A stretch of 14,147 nt of DNA from Cyclobacteriaceae bacterium (lineage in GTDB: Bacteria; Bacteroidota; Bacteroidia; Cytophagales; Cyclobacteriaceae). The position numbers were made by a program, and so were the translations under genes. The stretch is from contig JAOUKG010000010.1 in NCBI GenBank assembly GCA_029882725.1, positions 1-14,147 on the forward strand. Direction: 5' to 3'. Under the pieces are notes generated by a model that had not been told where the DNA came from, did not search any database, and was given only the letters and a program-made list of their open reading frames with translations. Positions 1 to 8,135 of the stretch are shown piece after piece; the first letter of the stretch is position 1; each line of letters starts with the position of its first letter.

Positions 1-28
1 CAGAAGTTTAGTTTTAGGTTACAGTCGC

Positions 29-493
29 CTATCTAAAGGCCAAAATTGTTCTTTTTCTTTTTGTGTAAGCCTTTTTAAGATAATTTCTTAACTCATGGAT
101 TTTTAAAGAGTTGAATAAGGCATGAGTAAGCGTTTCGGATGTAACAGAATTTTTCAAAATAAATTCATCTGCACCTCCACGCGGTGCATCATCAGCATTT
201 GAATTTTGAACAATTGTTATCGGGATATTACTTGTTAATGAATTTTTTTTCAAATATTGAAATAGATTGTCCAATTCCTTTTTCTCCATTTTGTCATCAA
301 TAACAATACAGTCCATTTTGGATTTTTTTACAAACTTCTCAATATCAGAAATATCAAAAGCAACTTCAGCTATATAGCTTACATTTCTTGATTTCTTGAT
401 TTGCTCATAAATGGTACTTAACTCACTAGGATTATTCCCAATGAGTAATACATTCATTGTTTTTTTTGTGATTAAAGCCGATTCCATACACAC
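29..493 (-). CDS. Small single-domain receiver-like protein, degenerate
   Basis: This reads as a stand-alone response-regulator receiver domain with no output domain. From residue 13 the order is a first strand (NVLLIGNNP), a third strand ending in CIVIDD (D66/D67, the likely phospho-acceptor position), a fourth strand (PITIVQNS), GADEF, and a fifth strand with the conserved lysine (ILK, K114), then a basic helical tail. The acidic pair normally found after strand 1 is replaced by Asn-Asn, and the usual Lys-Pro after strand 5 is Lys-Asn, so Mg-dependent phosphorylation may be weak or lost. Residues 1-12 do not look like part of the fold; Met13 (first base 457), preceded by an A-rich stretch, is an alternative start and perhaps the better one. 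No partner kinase is in the window. The receiver fold is fairly sure; any signalling role is inferred. Confidence 0.6.
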   Translation of the reverse strand: MCMESALITKKTMNVLLIGNNPSELSTIYEQIKKSRNVSYIAEVAFDISDIEKFVKKSKMDCIVIDDKMEKKELDNLFQYLKKNSLTSNIPITIVQNSNADDAPRGGADEFILKNSVTSETLTHALFNSLKIHELRNYLKKAYTKRKRTILAFR

Positions 494-552
494 ACGATTT
501 TTCCAATATATTTTTTACAAGAGACACTAATAAACGATAAGTACAAGATATG

Positions 553-580
553 AAAATAGCCGGAGATTTCCGGCTATTTT
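553..580 (-). terminator. Hairpin terminator of the peptidase pair
   Basis: Perfect 12-bp arms (AAAATAGCCGGA / TCCGGCTATTTT) surround a 4-base loop. The hairpin begins 10 bases beyond the stop codon of the zinc protease. On the minus strand the stem is followed by a short T run. On the plus strand there are eight Ts, so it could work in both directions, although no plus-strand gene precedes it here. Confidence 0.8.
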
Positions 581-589
581 TTTTGAATT

Positions 590-3004
590 TTATTGCGGGT
601 CTAATAACTGTCCTATTCGAACTTGTAAATCTTCAAGATGCATCTTTGTCATAGGGTCGCTGGCTCTGGCTCCCCCTGAAATTGCCATCCTTTGAATTGC
701 CTTGAGTTCTGCTCTTGATATAGCTCCAACATCACTTTCAGATTTTAACAGTTCACCTAAAAGATCTATATGAGCCCTCTGGATATTTCGGCGAAAAGGA
801 TCTACAGTGGTTCCTCGTGAAAGCTCGCCCCAAAGTCCATTTCTAAGGTCACTGTACAATTCGGAAAGTTTATATGCCTGATTACTATTGAGGGCTTCAT
901 TTTCTACCATTCTTTTTAAACGGCTTTCATTCAAAACTCTGGATAAACCGTAATTTTGAAGTCTTTTTATATCCTCAACAATACCATCCCTGTTTATCCT
1001 GCCTAAAATATTTTCGTCAAGGAGCCAGTGTGGGGTAGCGAATACATTCGAGTTCATAAACAATACAGATTGCCTCTGTTTTGCCTTTTCAACATGAATA
1101 TGTACCATTCCTTCCTGATCGTAGGTTTTGTTGAAGGTATAGATGCCCCCTACATTCGTGGTTACATGGCCTATATATCTCCTGAATTGCCCTACTACCT
1201 GACCATAGAGTTCTTCTAAATCGTCATAATCTTTTCCATCCTCATCAGTCCATTCAACAAGGTTGGGTACTATCCTTTTCAGGTTGGCCAAACCATACTC
1301 ACTGGCTTTCATTGAATTATCGCCTAAATCTTCTGTTTGAGCAGAGGGGTCCACGCCATTGGCAAAACCAAAACGATACCTGCCGTCATTTTGGTGTTCA
1401 AGAATCCATTTATGTAATGTTTCTTTTTCTTCATCCGAAGAATTGGCACCAACAATGGGTTTATATGCCCACATGATAGCGTATTTGTCATATACTCCAA
1501 TTTTTGGGTCTAAACTTACCCCTTTATCTCCCGGTTGTGCTACGTAGTTAAATCTTGCGTAGTCCATGATGGATGGAGCTGTACCACTTGTGGCAGTGAA
1601 AGTTGCACTTCGAAGTGAATCTACAGGATAAGATGAACTTGCCCCCATATTGTGAGGCAATCCAAGTGTATGCCCTACCTCATGAGCCGCAACAAAACGA
1701 ATGAGCTTGCCCATAATTTCTTCTTTGAATTTTACACTTCGGGCATCGGGGTTTACGGCTGCTGTTTGTACAAAATACCAGTTTCGTAACAAATTCATTA
1801 CGTTATGATACCACATGATATCACTTTCAATAATTTCGCCTGAGCGGGGATCGTGAACATGGGGACCCATTGCATTTTGAATAGTAGTAGAGATATACCT
1901 AATCACAGAGTACCTTACATCCTCAGGGCTCCAATCGGGATCCTCCTCTTTCGTGGGTGCATCTTTGGCCAGAATTGCATTTTTAAATCCTGCAGCTTCA
2001 AAAGCCTCTTGCCAATCTTCCACTCCTTGTTTTATATAGGGTCTCCACTCCTCAGGAGTAGAAGGATCAATATAGTATACGATGGGCTTTATAGGTTCTA
2101 CCAACTCTCCCCTCGCAAAAGCCTCCGGGTCTTTTGGCTCGAGCCTCCATCGGGTAACGTACCTTCTTTCTGCTGCTTTTTGTTCACTCAACCCATAGTC
2201 TGTTTGGTTTACTGAAAAATAATTTACCCTGCGATCGTACAAACGTGGCATCATGGGTTCTTTAGGCAACAAAACAAATGATTGATTCATCTTTAAAGAC
2301 AGTGTCCCGGTATTTCCATTGGCAGGCAAGTTGGTCGCTGCGTAGGTGAGTATATGCTGTACTTCAGTATTCAGCGGAAAACTTTTCATCCCTTCAATTA
2401 AGGATCTGTTCTTGTCCAGACTTCTCACTCCAAATCTTTTTCTGGATGATTCTGTTAAAGGACTAATTACAGCTACATCACTTGTGAAAAATGAAGATAC
2501 ATCAATTACATATGCTGAAGAATCTGATGTCATGGCTTCAATATTGAAAGATTCAATAACAGGTTCAAAATTGTTGTTTCTTACCGATTGATAAATAGGT
2601 TTATTTTCGTCGGCAACACTGCTGTGTGAAACGTAGCGAAGCAATAATTTATTTTCAAATCGTTCCCATCTGAATACTTTTTGACCTCCGGCTTTCATTC
2701 CTGCACCTCCAAAACTAAATCCTTCAATAATGCCGGAAATCCTACTTACATTTAAGATTTCCCGGTTAAGAAGTGAATCCTGAATTTCAAAATAATATTT
2801 TTCATCTACTTTGTGAACAGTAAATAATCCCGGATCTGAAATAGATTCCTTTGTGATTACTTCTGAATATTTTTTGATCTTGGATTTCTTTTTTTCGACT
2901 TTATTTTCCGTAGGAGGGGGACTTTTCTTTTTATTCTTTTTTTGAGCATTTATTTCGGGTGAAATGAATGCAAGAATCATGAGCAGTAATAACAATTTTT
3001 TCAT
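590..3004 (-). CDS. Exported zinc-dependent metalloprotease (DUF5118/DUF5117/DUF4953 family)
   Basis: A signal peptide covers about residues 1-20 (MKKLLLLLMI... cut near INA-Q) and is followed by a very basic, Lys/Pro-rich linker (22-45). The body matches the large Bacteroidota family with DUF5118 and DUF5117 in the N-terminal half and a DUF4953 zincin domain behind. The zinc site HEVGHTLGLPH lies at residues 441-451 (H441, E442, H445, H451; the HExxHxxGxxH metzincin pattern), and the Met-turn SIMDY has its Met at residue 480. At 804 residues it has the usual family length, so it appears intact. It should act outside the cytoplasm as an endopeptidase, but the substrate is unknown. It starts 17 bases after the M28 peptidase on the same strand and ends at a hairpin terminator, which suggests a two-gene operon for degrading exported or environmental protein. 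Confidence 0.9.
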   Translation of the reverse strand: MKKLLLLLMILAFISPEINAQKKNKKKSPPPTENKVEKKKSKIKKYSEVITKESISDPGLFTVHKVDEKYYFEIQDSLLNREILNVSRISGIIEGFSFGGAGMKAGGQKVFRWERFENKLLLRYVSHSSVADENKPIYQSVRNNNFEPVIESFNIEAMTSDSSAYVIDVSSFFTSDVAVISPLTESSRKRFGVRSLDKNRSLIEGMKSFPLNTEVQHILTYAATNLPANGNTGTLSLKMNQSFVLLPKEPMMPRLYDRRVNYFSVNQTDYGLSEQKAAERRYVTRWRLEPKDPEAFARGELVEPIKPIVYYIDPSTPEEWRPYIKQGVEDWQEAFEAAGFKNAILAKDAPTKEEDPDWSPEDVRYSVIRYISTTIQNAMGPHVHDPRSGEIIESDIMWYHNVMNLLRNWYFVQTAAVNPDARSVKFKEEIMGKLIRFVAAHEVGHTLGLPHNMGASSSYPVDSLRSATFTATSGTAPSIMDYARFNYVAQPGDKGVSLDPKIGVYDKYAIMWAYKPIVGANSSDEEKETLHKWILEHQNDGRYRFGFANGVDPSAQTEDLGDNSMKASEYGLANLKRIVPNLVEWTDEDGKDYDDLEELYGQVVGQFRRYIGHVTTNVGGIYTFNKTYDQEGMVHIHVEKAKQRQSVLFMNSNVFATPHWLLDENILGRINRDGIVEDIKRLQNYGLSRVLNESRLKRMVENEALNSNQAYKLSELYSDLRNGLWGELSRGTTVDPFRRNIQRAHIDLLGELLKSESDVGAISRAELKAIQRMAISGGARASDPMTKMHLEDLQVRIGQLLDPQ

Positions 3005-3021
3005 AGCAAAAGGTTTAAGTA

Positions 3022-4386
3022 TTATAATCCGTATTTATCAATTAAGTAAATCATAACAGCCATGGTGGCAGCACCAAGCTCAAGTTCTCTTTTATCAACA
3101 GCTTCAAAAACATCAGCATCTGTATGATGGTAGTTGAAATAGCGTTGAGAATCAGGTAAAAAGCCCATTAAGGGTACCCCTTGTTCTGCCAATGGACCAA
3201 TATCGGCACCCCCACCAGCTTGTGAAAGATCACCAATTCCATATTTCAATAATAAAGGTTGCCATTTTTCTATCTTTCCTTTTTGTTTCTCTGTCATGGA
3301 CAATGAAAATCCCCTGGGTACAAATCCACCCCGGTCAGATTCTATGGCAACAATATGTTTTTCTTTATTTTTAAGAGCAAGTTCTGCGTACCTACGACCT
3401 CCCTTTAGTCCGTTTTCTTCATTCATAAACATAACAGCGCGTAAATTGTTTTTAGGTTGATACCCTAGTTCTTTGAGTATACGAACAGCCTCAATAGCTT
3501 GCACACATCCGGCACCATCATCATGAGCCCCTTCTCCCAAATCCCAGGAATCAAGATGCCCACCTACCACAATATAAGAATTTTTTGATGTCCCTTTTAA
3601 TTCACCCACAACATTGTAGGAAAGGACATCATCATACTGCATGCAATGGGTTTCAAAATACACAGTCATTTCAGGATCCCCCTTTCTAACTTTACTAAGA
3701 AATTCGGCATCGCTGGTGCTAATTGCCACGGCGGGGATTTTAGGTTGGTCGGCCTGATAACGCAAGCTTCCTGTATGTGGAAAATCATCTATATTGCTGG
3801 CCATTGATCTCACAATAACTCCAATTGCACCGTATTTTGCAGCTTCAGAAGCTCCGGAACCTCGTTGATCAACAGCGCCCCCGTATGCTGAAAAGGTATT
3901 GATGAGTGTAGGGTCCATAGGGCGATTGAAGAACACTATTTTCCCCTCCAGTTGTGCTTTCCCTAATGTTTCCAATTCCGACAAGGATTGAACTTCAATG
4001 ATTTTTGCAGAAACGCCTTCCGGGCCGGTGCCTACAGAATTTCCAAGGGCTCGCACATTCAAATCAACGGATCCCCATTTTGAAGATTGACTGATTCTGG
4101 CAACTTCTCTTTTGCCTCGAACCCAATGTGGAACCATTACTTCTTGTAAAATTACTTCATCAAACTTTAGTTCCGTCATTGTTTGACGGCTCCACTCCAC
4201 TGCGGCAGCAGCTTCTGGCGACCCTGATAATCTCGCTCCGATTTCTTTGGTGAGAAACCGCAACATTTCATGCGATTGACCTTCAGAAAGGGCTTTGTCA
4301 AAAATGGATTTAATCATTACTTCATCCTCCGACTGAGGAAAGGCCAAAGTGGGAATAAGTAACAAAAGAAATAGTATTTTTTTCAT
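3022..4386 (-). CDS. Exported M28 family metallopeptidase, carboxypeptidase Q-like
   Basis: The signal peptide is MKKILFLLLLIPTLAFPQ (about residues 1-18). A protease-associated (PA) insert spans roughly 120-245, and the M28 di-zinc core fills about 255-450. Visible ligands are H277 in GGHLDSWD, the bridging D289 in GAHDDGAG, general base E323 with ligand E324 in NEENG, D351 in ESDRGG, and H421 in HHTDAD. The full set is present, so the enzyme should be active. The GGHLDSWD...GAHDDGAG...NEENG pattern is that of plasma glutamate carboxypeptidase/carboxypeptidase Q-like enzymes, which release terminal amino acids from peptides. It is the first gene of the pair with the zinc protease downstream; together they could take peptides to amino acids outside the inner membrane. 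The exact specificity is inferred. Confidence 0.9.
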   Translation of the reverse strand: MKKILFLLLLIPTLAFPQSEDEVMIKSIFDKALSEGQSHEMLRFLTKEIGARLSGSPEAAAAVEWSRQTMTELKFDEVILQEVMVPHWVRGKREVARISQSSKWGSVDLNVRALGNSVGTGPEGVSAKIIEVQSLSELETLGKAQLEGKIVFFNRPMDPTLINTFSAYGGAVDQRGSGASEAAKYGAIGVIVRSMASNIDDFPHTGSLRYQADQPKIPAVAISTSDAEFLSKVRKGDPEMTVYFETHCMQYDDVLSYNVVGELKGTSKNSYIVVGGHLDSWDLGEGAHDDGAGCVQAIEAVRILKELGYQPKNNLRAVMFMNEENGLKGGRRYAELALKNKEKHIVAIESDRGGFVPRGFSLSMTEKQKGKIEKWQPLLLKYGIGDLSQAGGGADIGPLAEQGVPLMGFLPDSQRYFNYHHTDADVFEAVDKRELELGAATMAVMIYLIDKYGL

Positions 4387-4502
4387 AAGTGGTTAAGTTT
4401 GAATGATGAATTTAGACTATCCGGTTTTGGTAATAAAATGCTTGTAGTATAAGTGGTATAGTTGAAAATTAAATGGTAGATTGAACTGTTCAAAAGCACC
4501 TT

Positions 4503-5297
4503 ATGGAAATTTATAACCTGCTAAAACCAGATAAGATTCTGTACCCCATGGTTTTGAGCATACCTCATTCAGGTGATTTTATTCCTGAATCTATTTCTAA
4601 AACCTTGAATCCTGAAATGGTTGACGGGAAAGATGATGCAGATTGGTTTTTACCTGCTCTTTATAACTTTGCACAAACACTGGGAATCCCTGTAATTTCT
4701 GCCAATTATCATCGGTGGGTAGTTGATCTCAATCGGGACCCGAAGGGAGGGCAACTTTATAACGACGGAAGATTAATCACATCGGTGGTGCCATTAACCG
4801 ATTTTTTTGGCAATGAGCTATATGTTAAAGGAAGCGAACCGGATCATTTAGCAATAACTTCCCGATTGGAAGAATATTACTACCCCTATCACACAAAGTT
4901 ACAGGAGGTTTTAACTAATGTGAAAGATAAATTTGGAAAAGTGCTTTTGTGGGATGCACATTCTATCCGAAGGGAAGTGCCCACATTACATCCGGAACCG
5001 TTTCCAGACTTCATAATAGGAACTCTAAGTGGGAAAACCTGCAATGACAAGTTTGAAAATATTGTATTTGAAACTTTAAAGGAAAATAGATTTAGTGTTG
5101 AAAGGAACACTATTTTTAAAGGAGGGTTTATAACCCGGAATTATGGAATCCCTGAAAGTGGAACATTTTCATTACAATTGGAAATGTCGAAGGATCTGTA
5201 CATGAAAAATAATGAAAAAGACTGGGATGCAGAACGGGCAGTTGGAATATCGATGATTTTTGAAACTATATTTAGGAAGCTGTTCAATGATTTATAA
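4503..5297 (+). CDS. N-formylglutamate amidohydrolase family protein
   Basis: The 264-residue protein has no signal peptide and carries the hallmarks of the HutG-type N-formylglutamate amidohydrolase fold: IPHSG (20-24), HRWVVDLNRDP (70-80), LLWDAHSI (148-155), GGFITRNYG (207-215) and an acidic QLEMS near 225-229. Members hydrolyse N-formylglutamate to formate and glutamate in histidine breakdown, or act on related N-acyl amino acids. No other hut gene is visible nearby, so the histidine pathway is not supported by context and a different N-acyl substrate is possible. It is divergent from the M28 peptidase gene and is followed after 26 bases by the Rid-family gene, probably co-transcribed. 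The ATG at 4503 begins just before the conserved region, so the start is reasonable. Confidence 0.85.
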   Translation: MEIYNLLKPDKILYPMVLSIPHSGDFIPESISKTLNPEMVDGKDDADWFLPALYNFAQTLGIPVISANYHRWVVDLNRDPKGGQLYNDGRLITSVVPLTDFFGNELYVKGSEPDHLAITSRLEEYYYPYHTKLQEVLTNVKDKFGKVLLWDAHSIRREVPTLHPEPFPDFIIGTLSGKTCNDKFENIVFETLKENRFSVERNTIFKGGFITRNYGIPESGTFSLQLEMSKDLYMKNNEKDWDAERAVGISMIFETIFRKLFNDL

Positions 5298-5323
5298 ATA
5301 GAAACAAAAAAACAATTTAAAAA

Positions 5324-5710
5324 ATGGAAAGAATAAAAGTGAAAACAGGGGCACCCTGGGAAGACAAAGTAGGATATTGCAGGGCGGTACGAGTGGGGAA
5401 CACTATTGAAGTATCGGGTACCGTCTCTTTATTGGATGGAGAAATTTACGGTCCGGGAGATCCCTATCTACAAACGAAAAGAATTTTGGAGATTATCTCA
5501 GAGGCAATTAAAAATGCAGGCGGAGATATATCGGATGTGGTGAGAACACGGATGTATATAACCGACCAATCTCACTGGCAGGAAGTAGGAAAAGCACATG
5601 GAGAAGTGTTTTCGGACATAAAACCCGCAACAAGTATGATTGTAATAAAAGCACTAATATCACCAGAGTACCTGGTGGAAATTGAAGCTACAGCTATTGT
5701 CTGTACCTAA
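5324..5710 (+). CDS. Rid family (YjgF/YER057c/UK114) protein
   Basis: At 128 residues this is the normal length of the Rid fold. The family features are GNTIEVSGTVS (25-35), RTRMYITD (74-81), GEVFSDIKPATSM (93-105) and the closing LVEIEATAI (117-125). RidA proteins form trimers and hydrolyse reactive enamine/imine intermediates such as 2-aminoacrylate. The catalytic arginine of canonical RidA (the PARS motif, Arg105 in E. coli) is Thr103 here (PATS), so this belongs to a Rid subgroup that may lack standard deaminase activity. It lies 26 bases after the amidohydrolase gene on the same strand with an A-rich leader, so joint transcription is likely. It ends six bases before the convergent stop of a small membrane-protein ORF. 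Confidence 0.9.
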   Translation: MERIKVKTGAPWEDKVGYCRAVRVGNTIEVSGTVSLLDGEIYGPGDPYLQTKRILEIISEAIKNAGGDISDVVRTRMYITDQSHWQEVGKAHGEVFSDIKPATSMIVIKALISPEYLVEIEATAIVCT

Positions 5711-5716
5711 CTAAAA

Positions 5717-5824
5717 CTATTGACGAATATCGTCTTTGTTTTTACTAATTAATTTGTTCGGGAAGATCCAGGGCGAAACAATTGCAAGCACAAACAGGAA
5801 AAGTACAAATCCAAATATCAACAT
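5717..5824 (-). CDS. Putative 35-residue single-helix membrane protein
   Basis: This short reading frame fills part of the gap between the Rid and DUF2911 genes. It starts with ATG at 5824 (reading MLIFGFVLFLFVLAIVSPW...) and stops with TAG at 5717-5719. Residues 2-20 are one hydrophobic helix; the tail (NKLISKNKDDIRQ) is polar and charged, as in small bitopic membrane proteins. Support beyond composition is a TATCTTTG box with a TTG 21 bases further upstream (Bacteroidota -7/-33 pattern) on the correct strand, 17 bases before the ATG. I do not recognise a family. Chance cannot be excluded for so short a frame. Confidence 0.5.
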   Translation of the reverse strand: MLIFGFVLFLFVLAIVSPWIFPNKLISKNKDDIRQ

Positions 5825-5841
5825 AATCTTTAATTTTTTTT

Positions 5842-5873
5842 CAAAGATAAGCTATTGATAAATAATTTTTCAA
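5842..5873 (-). promoter_or_regulatory. Bacteroidota-type promoter for the small membrane ORF
   Basis: On the minus strand the -7 box TATCTTTG (5842-5849) fits TAnnTTTG exactly. A TTG (5871-5873) lies 21 bases upstream, within the range seen for the -33 element. It points towards the ATG at 5824. Confidence 0.5.
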
Positions 5874-5998
5874 GATTTATTCGTGTTATTAAAATATAAA
5901 GTTATTTCAGATTCAAATAGTATGTAGTTTCTAAACAAATTTAATGTGAAATACGTTTTATTATCCCAAATTTACAGTCCCATTAAAATCACCAAAAA

Positions 5999-6535
5999 GT
6001 GAAAAAGTTAGTTATTATTCTCGTATCAATAATTATAACCGTGGTTATTGCTGTATTGGCTTTTGTATACTACACAAAATCGCACTCCCCTTTTGAAAAG
6101 GTAAAATATGGCGACGATTTAAAAGTTGAGTATTGTAGACCCTCAAAGAAAGGCAGGGTAATTTTTGGAGAGCTGGTTCCTTATGGAAAAGTTTGGAGAA
6201 CAGGAGCCAATGAGGCAACTGTATTTACAACCAAAAAAGATATTCTATTTGGGGGGAAAGATTTGAAGAGTGGAAGGTATTCTTTGTGGACCATTCCTGA
6301 AGAAAATAAATGGACTGTGATTATCAATAGTCAGACGGACCTTTGGGGAGTGAACATGGATAATGTGGCCAATATGGATCCTAAATATGAAGTTTTACGG
6401 ATCGAAACAGATGTTATCAGGCCCGAAATGGAATTCGAAATATTTACGATTACTCTTGACTCAGTAAAGGGGGGGGTAGAAATGGTTTTAGTGTGGGACC
6501 GTACCATGATTTCTATACCAATTGAAATAAAATAG
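5999..6535 (+). CDS. DUF2911 family membrane-anchored protein
   Basis: An N-terminal hydrophobic helix (about residues 4-25, VIILVSIIITVVIAVLAFVY) anchors or exports the protein. It is followed by a DUF2911 domain with its typical segments: VEYCRPSKKGR (44-54), FGELVPYGKVWRTGANEAT (56-74), the GKDLKSGRYSLWTIP region (86-100) and WTVIINSQTDLWG. This family is frequent in Bacteroidota and has no established biochemical function. The start is GTG at 5999, directly giving MKKL, because no in-frame ATG precedes the membrane helix. A weak A-rich leader lies upstream. It stands alone between the small membrane ORF and ispH and has no obvious terminator, so read-through into ispH, about 50-110 bases further on, is possible. 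Confidence 0.85.
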   Translation: MKKLVIILVSIIITVVIAVLAFVYYTKSHSPFEKVKYGDDLKVEYCRPSKKGRVIFGELVPYGKVWRTGANEATVFTTKKDILFGGKDLKSGRYSLWTIPEENKWTVIINSQTDLWGVNMDNVANMDPKYEVLRIETDVIRPEMEFEIFTITLDSVKGGVEMVLVWDRTMISIPIEIK

Positions 6536-6642
6536 GTTTTTTATTTAAAATTGCATCACGTTATACTTTAAATCAAAGAGCTATCAAAAAGTTTGAAATA
6601 CCGGCTTATTACAGGTCATCCCTTACGGGAAGAATAAAGGAA

Positions 6643-7812
6643 TTGAGACGCACCAATGACCCCCGTAAAAAAGATTTTGAGCCATCAAGCATAGAATTAG
6701 GCCCTATATCTTTCTATTTAGGCCGTCATTTTGGCTTTTGTTACGGTGTGGAAAATGCCATCGAGATTAGCTATAAGGCTTTGGAAGAGAACCCTGAAAA
6801 GAGGGTGTTTTTATTGAGTCAAATGATTCACAACCCGTTGGTAAACGAAGATTTAGTGAAACGTGGTATCCGGTTTATAATGGATACCGATGGAAAACAG
6901 TTTATTGATTGGTCTGAACTGAAGCCAGACGACATTGTAATTATACCGGCTTTTGGAACAACATTGGAAATTGAAAAGATACTTCAGGATATAGGAATTG
7001 AGATTCAACATTACAATACCACCTGTCCTTTTGTGCAGAAAGTCTGGAATAGGTCTTACAAGCTTGGAGAAGAAAAATTTACTATTTTAATTCATGGAAA
7101 ACATAACCATGAAGAGACCAGGGCTACTTTTTCGCACAGTAGTAAAGCCGCTCCTGCCCTGATATTGAGAGATATTACTGAAGCTCGTTTGTTATCGGAA
7201 TTTATTTCCGGAAACAGAAAAGCAGCAGAGTTTTATGAGGTTTTTAAAGATCGTTATTCTGAAGGTTTTTCTGTTGAAAAGGATTTGTTGCGAGTGGGTG
7301 TTGTAAATCAAACAACCATGTTGGCCACAGAAACCTCAGAAATTGCCGAGTTCATGAAATCGGTAATGGTTGAAAAATACGGGGAAGAAAATTTGAAAGG
7401 CCATTTTGCCGATACCCGTGATACACTTTGTTATGCAACCAACGACAACCAACAATCGACTTATTCTCTTTTGGAAACAGATGCCGATTTGGCCATAGTT
7501 GTGGGGGGGTACAACAGCAGTAATACATCTCATTTGGTTGAATTATGTGAAAAGAAATTCCCCACTTATTTCATTAATTCGGCTGACGAGATAGGTTCAA
7601 AAAATGAAATAAAGCATTACGATTATCCGGCCAGGGAATTCAGAAAAACAAAGAACTTCCTTCCTTCAAAAAAGCCTGTAAAAATAATACTTACCAGTGG
7701 TGCCTCCTGTCCGGATACTGTGGTTGATGAAGTGATGTTGAAATTAGTTTCCTTTTTTCACGATGGAAAGGATCCCAGGGAATTGGTGGAATACGTGTTG
7801 AAGGATTTGTAA
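6643..7812 (+). CDS. ispH: 4-hydroxy-3-methylbut-2-enyl diphosphate reductase
   Basis: IspH (LytB) catalyses the last step of the MEP pathway, reducing HMBPP to IPP and DMAPP with an iron-sulfur cluster. The three cluster cysteines are present: C33 in GFCYGV, C128 in NTTCPFV and C263 in DTLCYATNDNQ. Substrate-site segments include SQMIHNP (H63), HGKHNHEET (151-159), NQTTM (222-226) and GGYNSSNTSHL (288-298). This is the long Bacteroidota form (~400 residues), with an insert of about 50 residues between the second and third cysteines. The position given here is a TTG start. The frame stays open upstream and reads KKFEIPAYYRS..., resembling the usual start MKTFNVPxFYRS of relatives, with ATC (6583-6585) where ATG is expected. 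The true start is therefore probably 60 bases upstream at a rare codon. Confidence 0.95.
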   Translation: MRRTNDPRKKDFEPSSIELGPISFYLGRHFGFCYGVENAIEISYKALEENPEKRVFLLSQMIHNPLVNEDLVKRGIRFIMDTDGKQFIDWSELKPDDIVIIPAFGTTLEIEKILQDIGIEIQHYNTTCPFVQKVWNRSYKLGEEKFTILIHGKHNHEETRATFSHSSKAAPALILRDITEARLLSEFISGNRKAAEFYEVFKDRYSEGFSVEKDLLRVGVVNQTTMLATETSEIAEFMKSVMVEKYGEENLKGHFADTRDTLCYATNDNQQSTYSLLETDADLAIVVGGYNSSNTSHLVELCEKKFPTYFINSADEIGSKNEIKHYDYPAREFRKTKNFLPSKKPVKIILTSGASCPDTVVDEVMLKLVSFFHDGKDPRELVEYVLKDL

Positions 7813-8060
7813 ATTAGTACCTATTCTATAAATCTCAGTTCTCATTCTTTATCTTGATCTCAATCTAATGATTAGGTATACGAAGATTAGAGAGAAGATC
7901 TCTCCGGATTTTTCGTTTCTGTTCCAAATTCAACATATATGAGTCCGGATTTTTTCAGATAAAAAGATATACAGGAATAAGTGAGGAATCTGGTCCGGAT
8001 GTACATTCGGTCCTTTTATATACTATTTCCCTTTCTATTGAATTCATTACTTAGGGTGTT
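7813..8060. other. Gene-free stretch after ispH with repeated TCCGGA
   Basis: No credible gene is present. The stretch is A/T- and C/T-rich and full of stops. The hexamer TCCGGA occurs at 7903, 7944 and 7994, and again at 8117 beyond the palindrome. The 9-mer TGGTCCGGA occurs at 7991-7999 and 8114-8122, flanking the 52-bp palindrome as a direct repeat. A short inverted repeat (GAGA...TCTC) surrounds AGATCT near 7890-7904. This marks the left edge of the accessory island. Confidence 0.5.
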
Positions 8061-8112
8061 GGTGATAATCACGTAGCGACGCACGGCCGTGCGTCGCTAT
8101 GTGATTATCACC
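8061..8112. repeat. 52-bp REP-like palindrome
   Basis: Two 26-base arms meet without a loop around CACGG/CCGTG; only one position pair fails to match (G against A at the 13th base). Its core, GTAGCGACGCACGG and its complement, is GC-rich inside an A/T-rich region. It resembles the REP/MITE-like palindromes scattered in Bacteroidota genomes, which are often mobilised by RAYT (REP-associated tyrosine) transposases; none is in the window. It could also stop transcription coming from ispH, but there is no T run. Confidence 0.75.
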
Positions 8113-8135
8113 TTGGTCCGGAATTCCTCTTTAAT

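Noticed and set aside
1028..2591. Plus-strand reading frames inside the zinc protease gene
   Set aside because: They are antisense to a well-supported 804-residue protein and show no family features.
8061..8112. Simple intrinsic terminator of ispH
   Set aside because: It lies about 250 bases after the stop, has no loop and no T run; a REP-like repeat explains it better.
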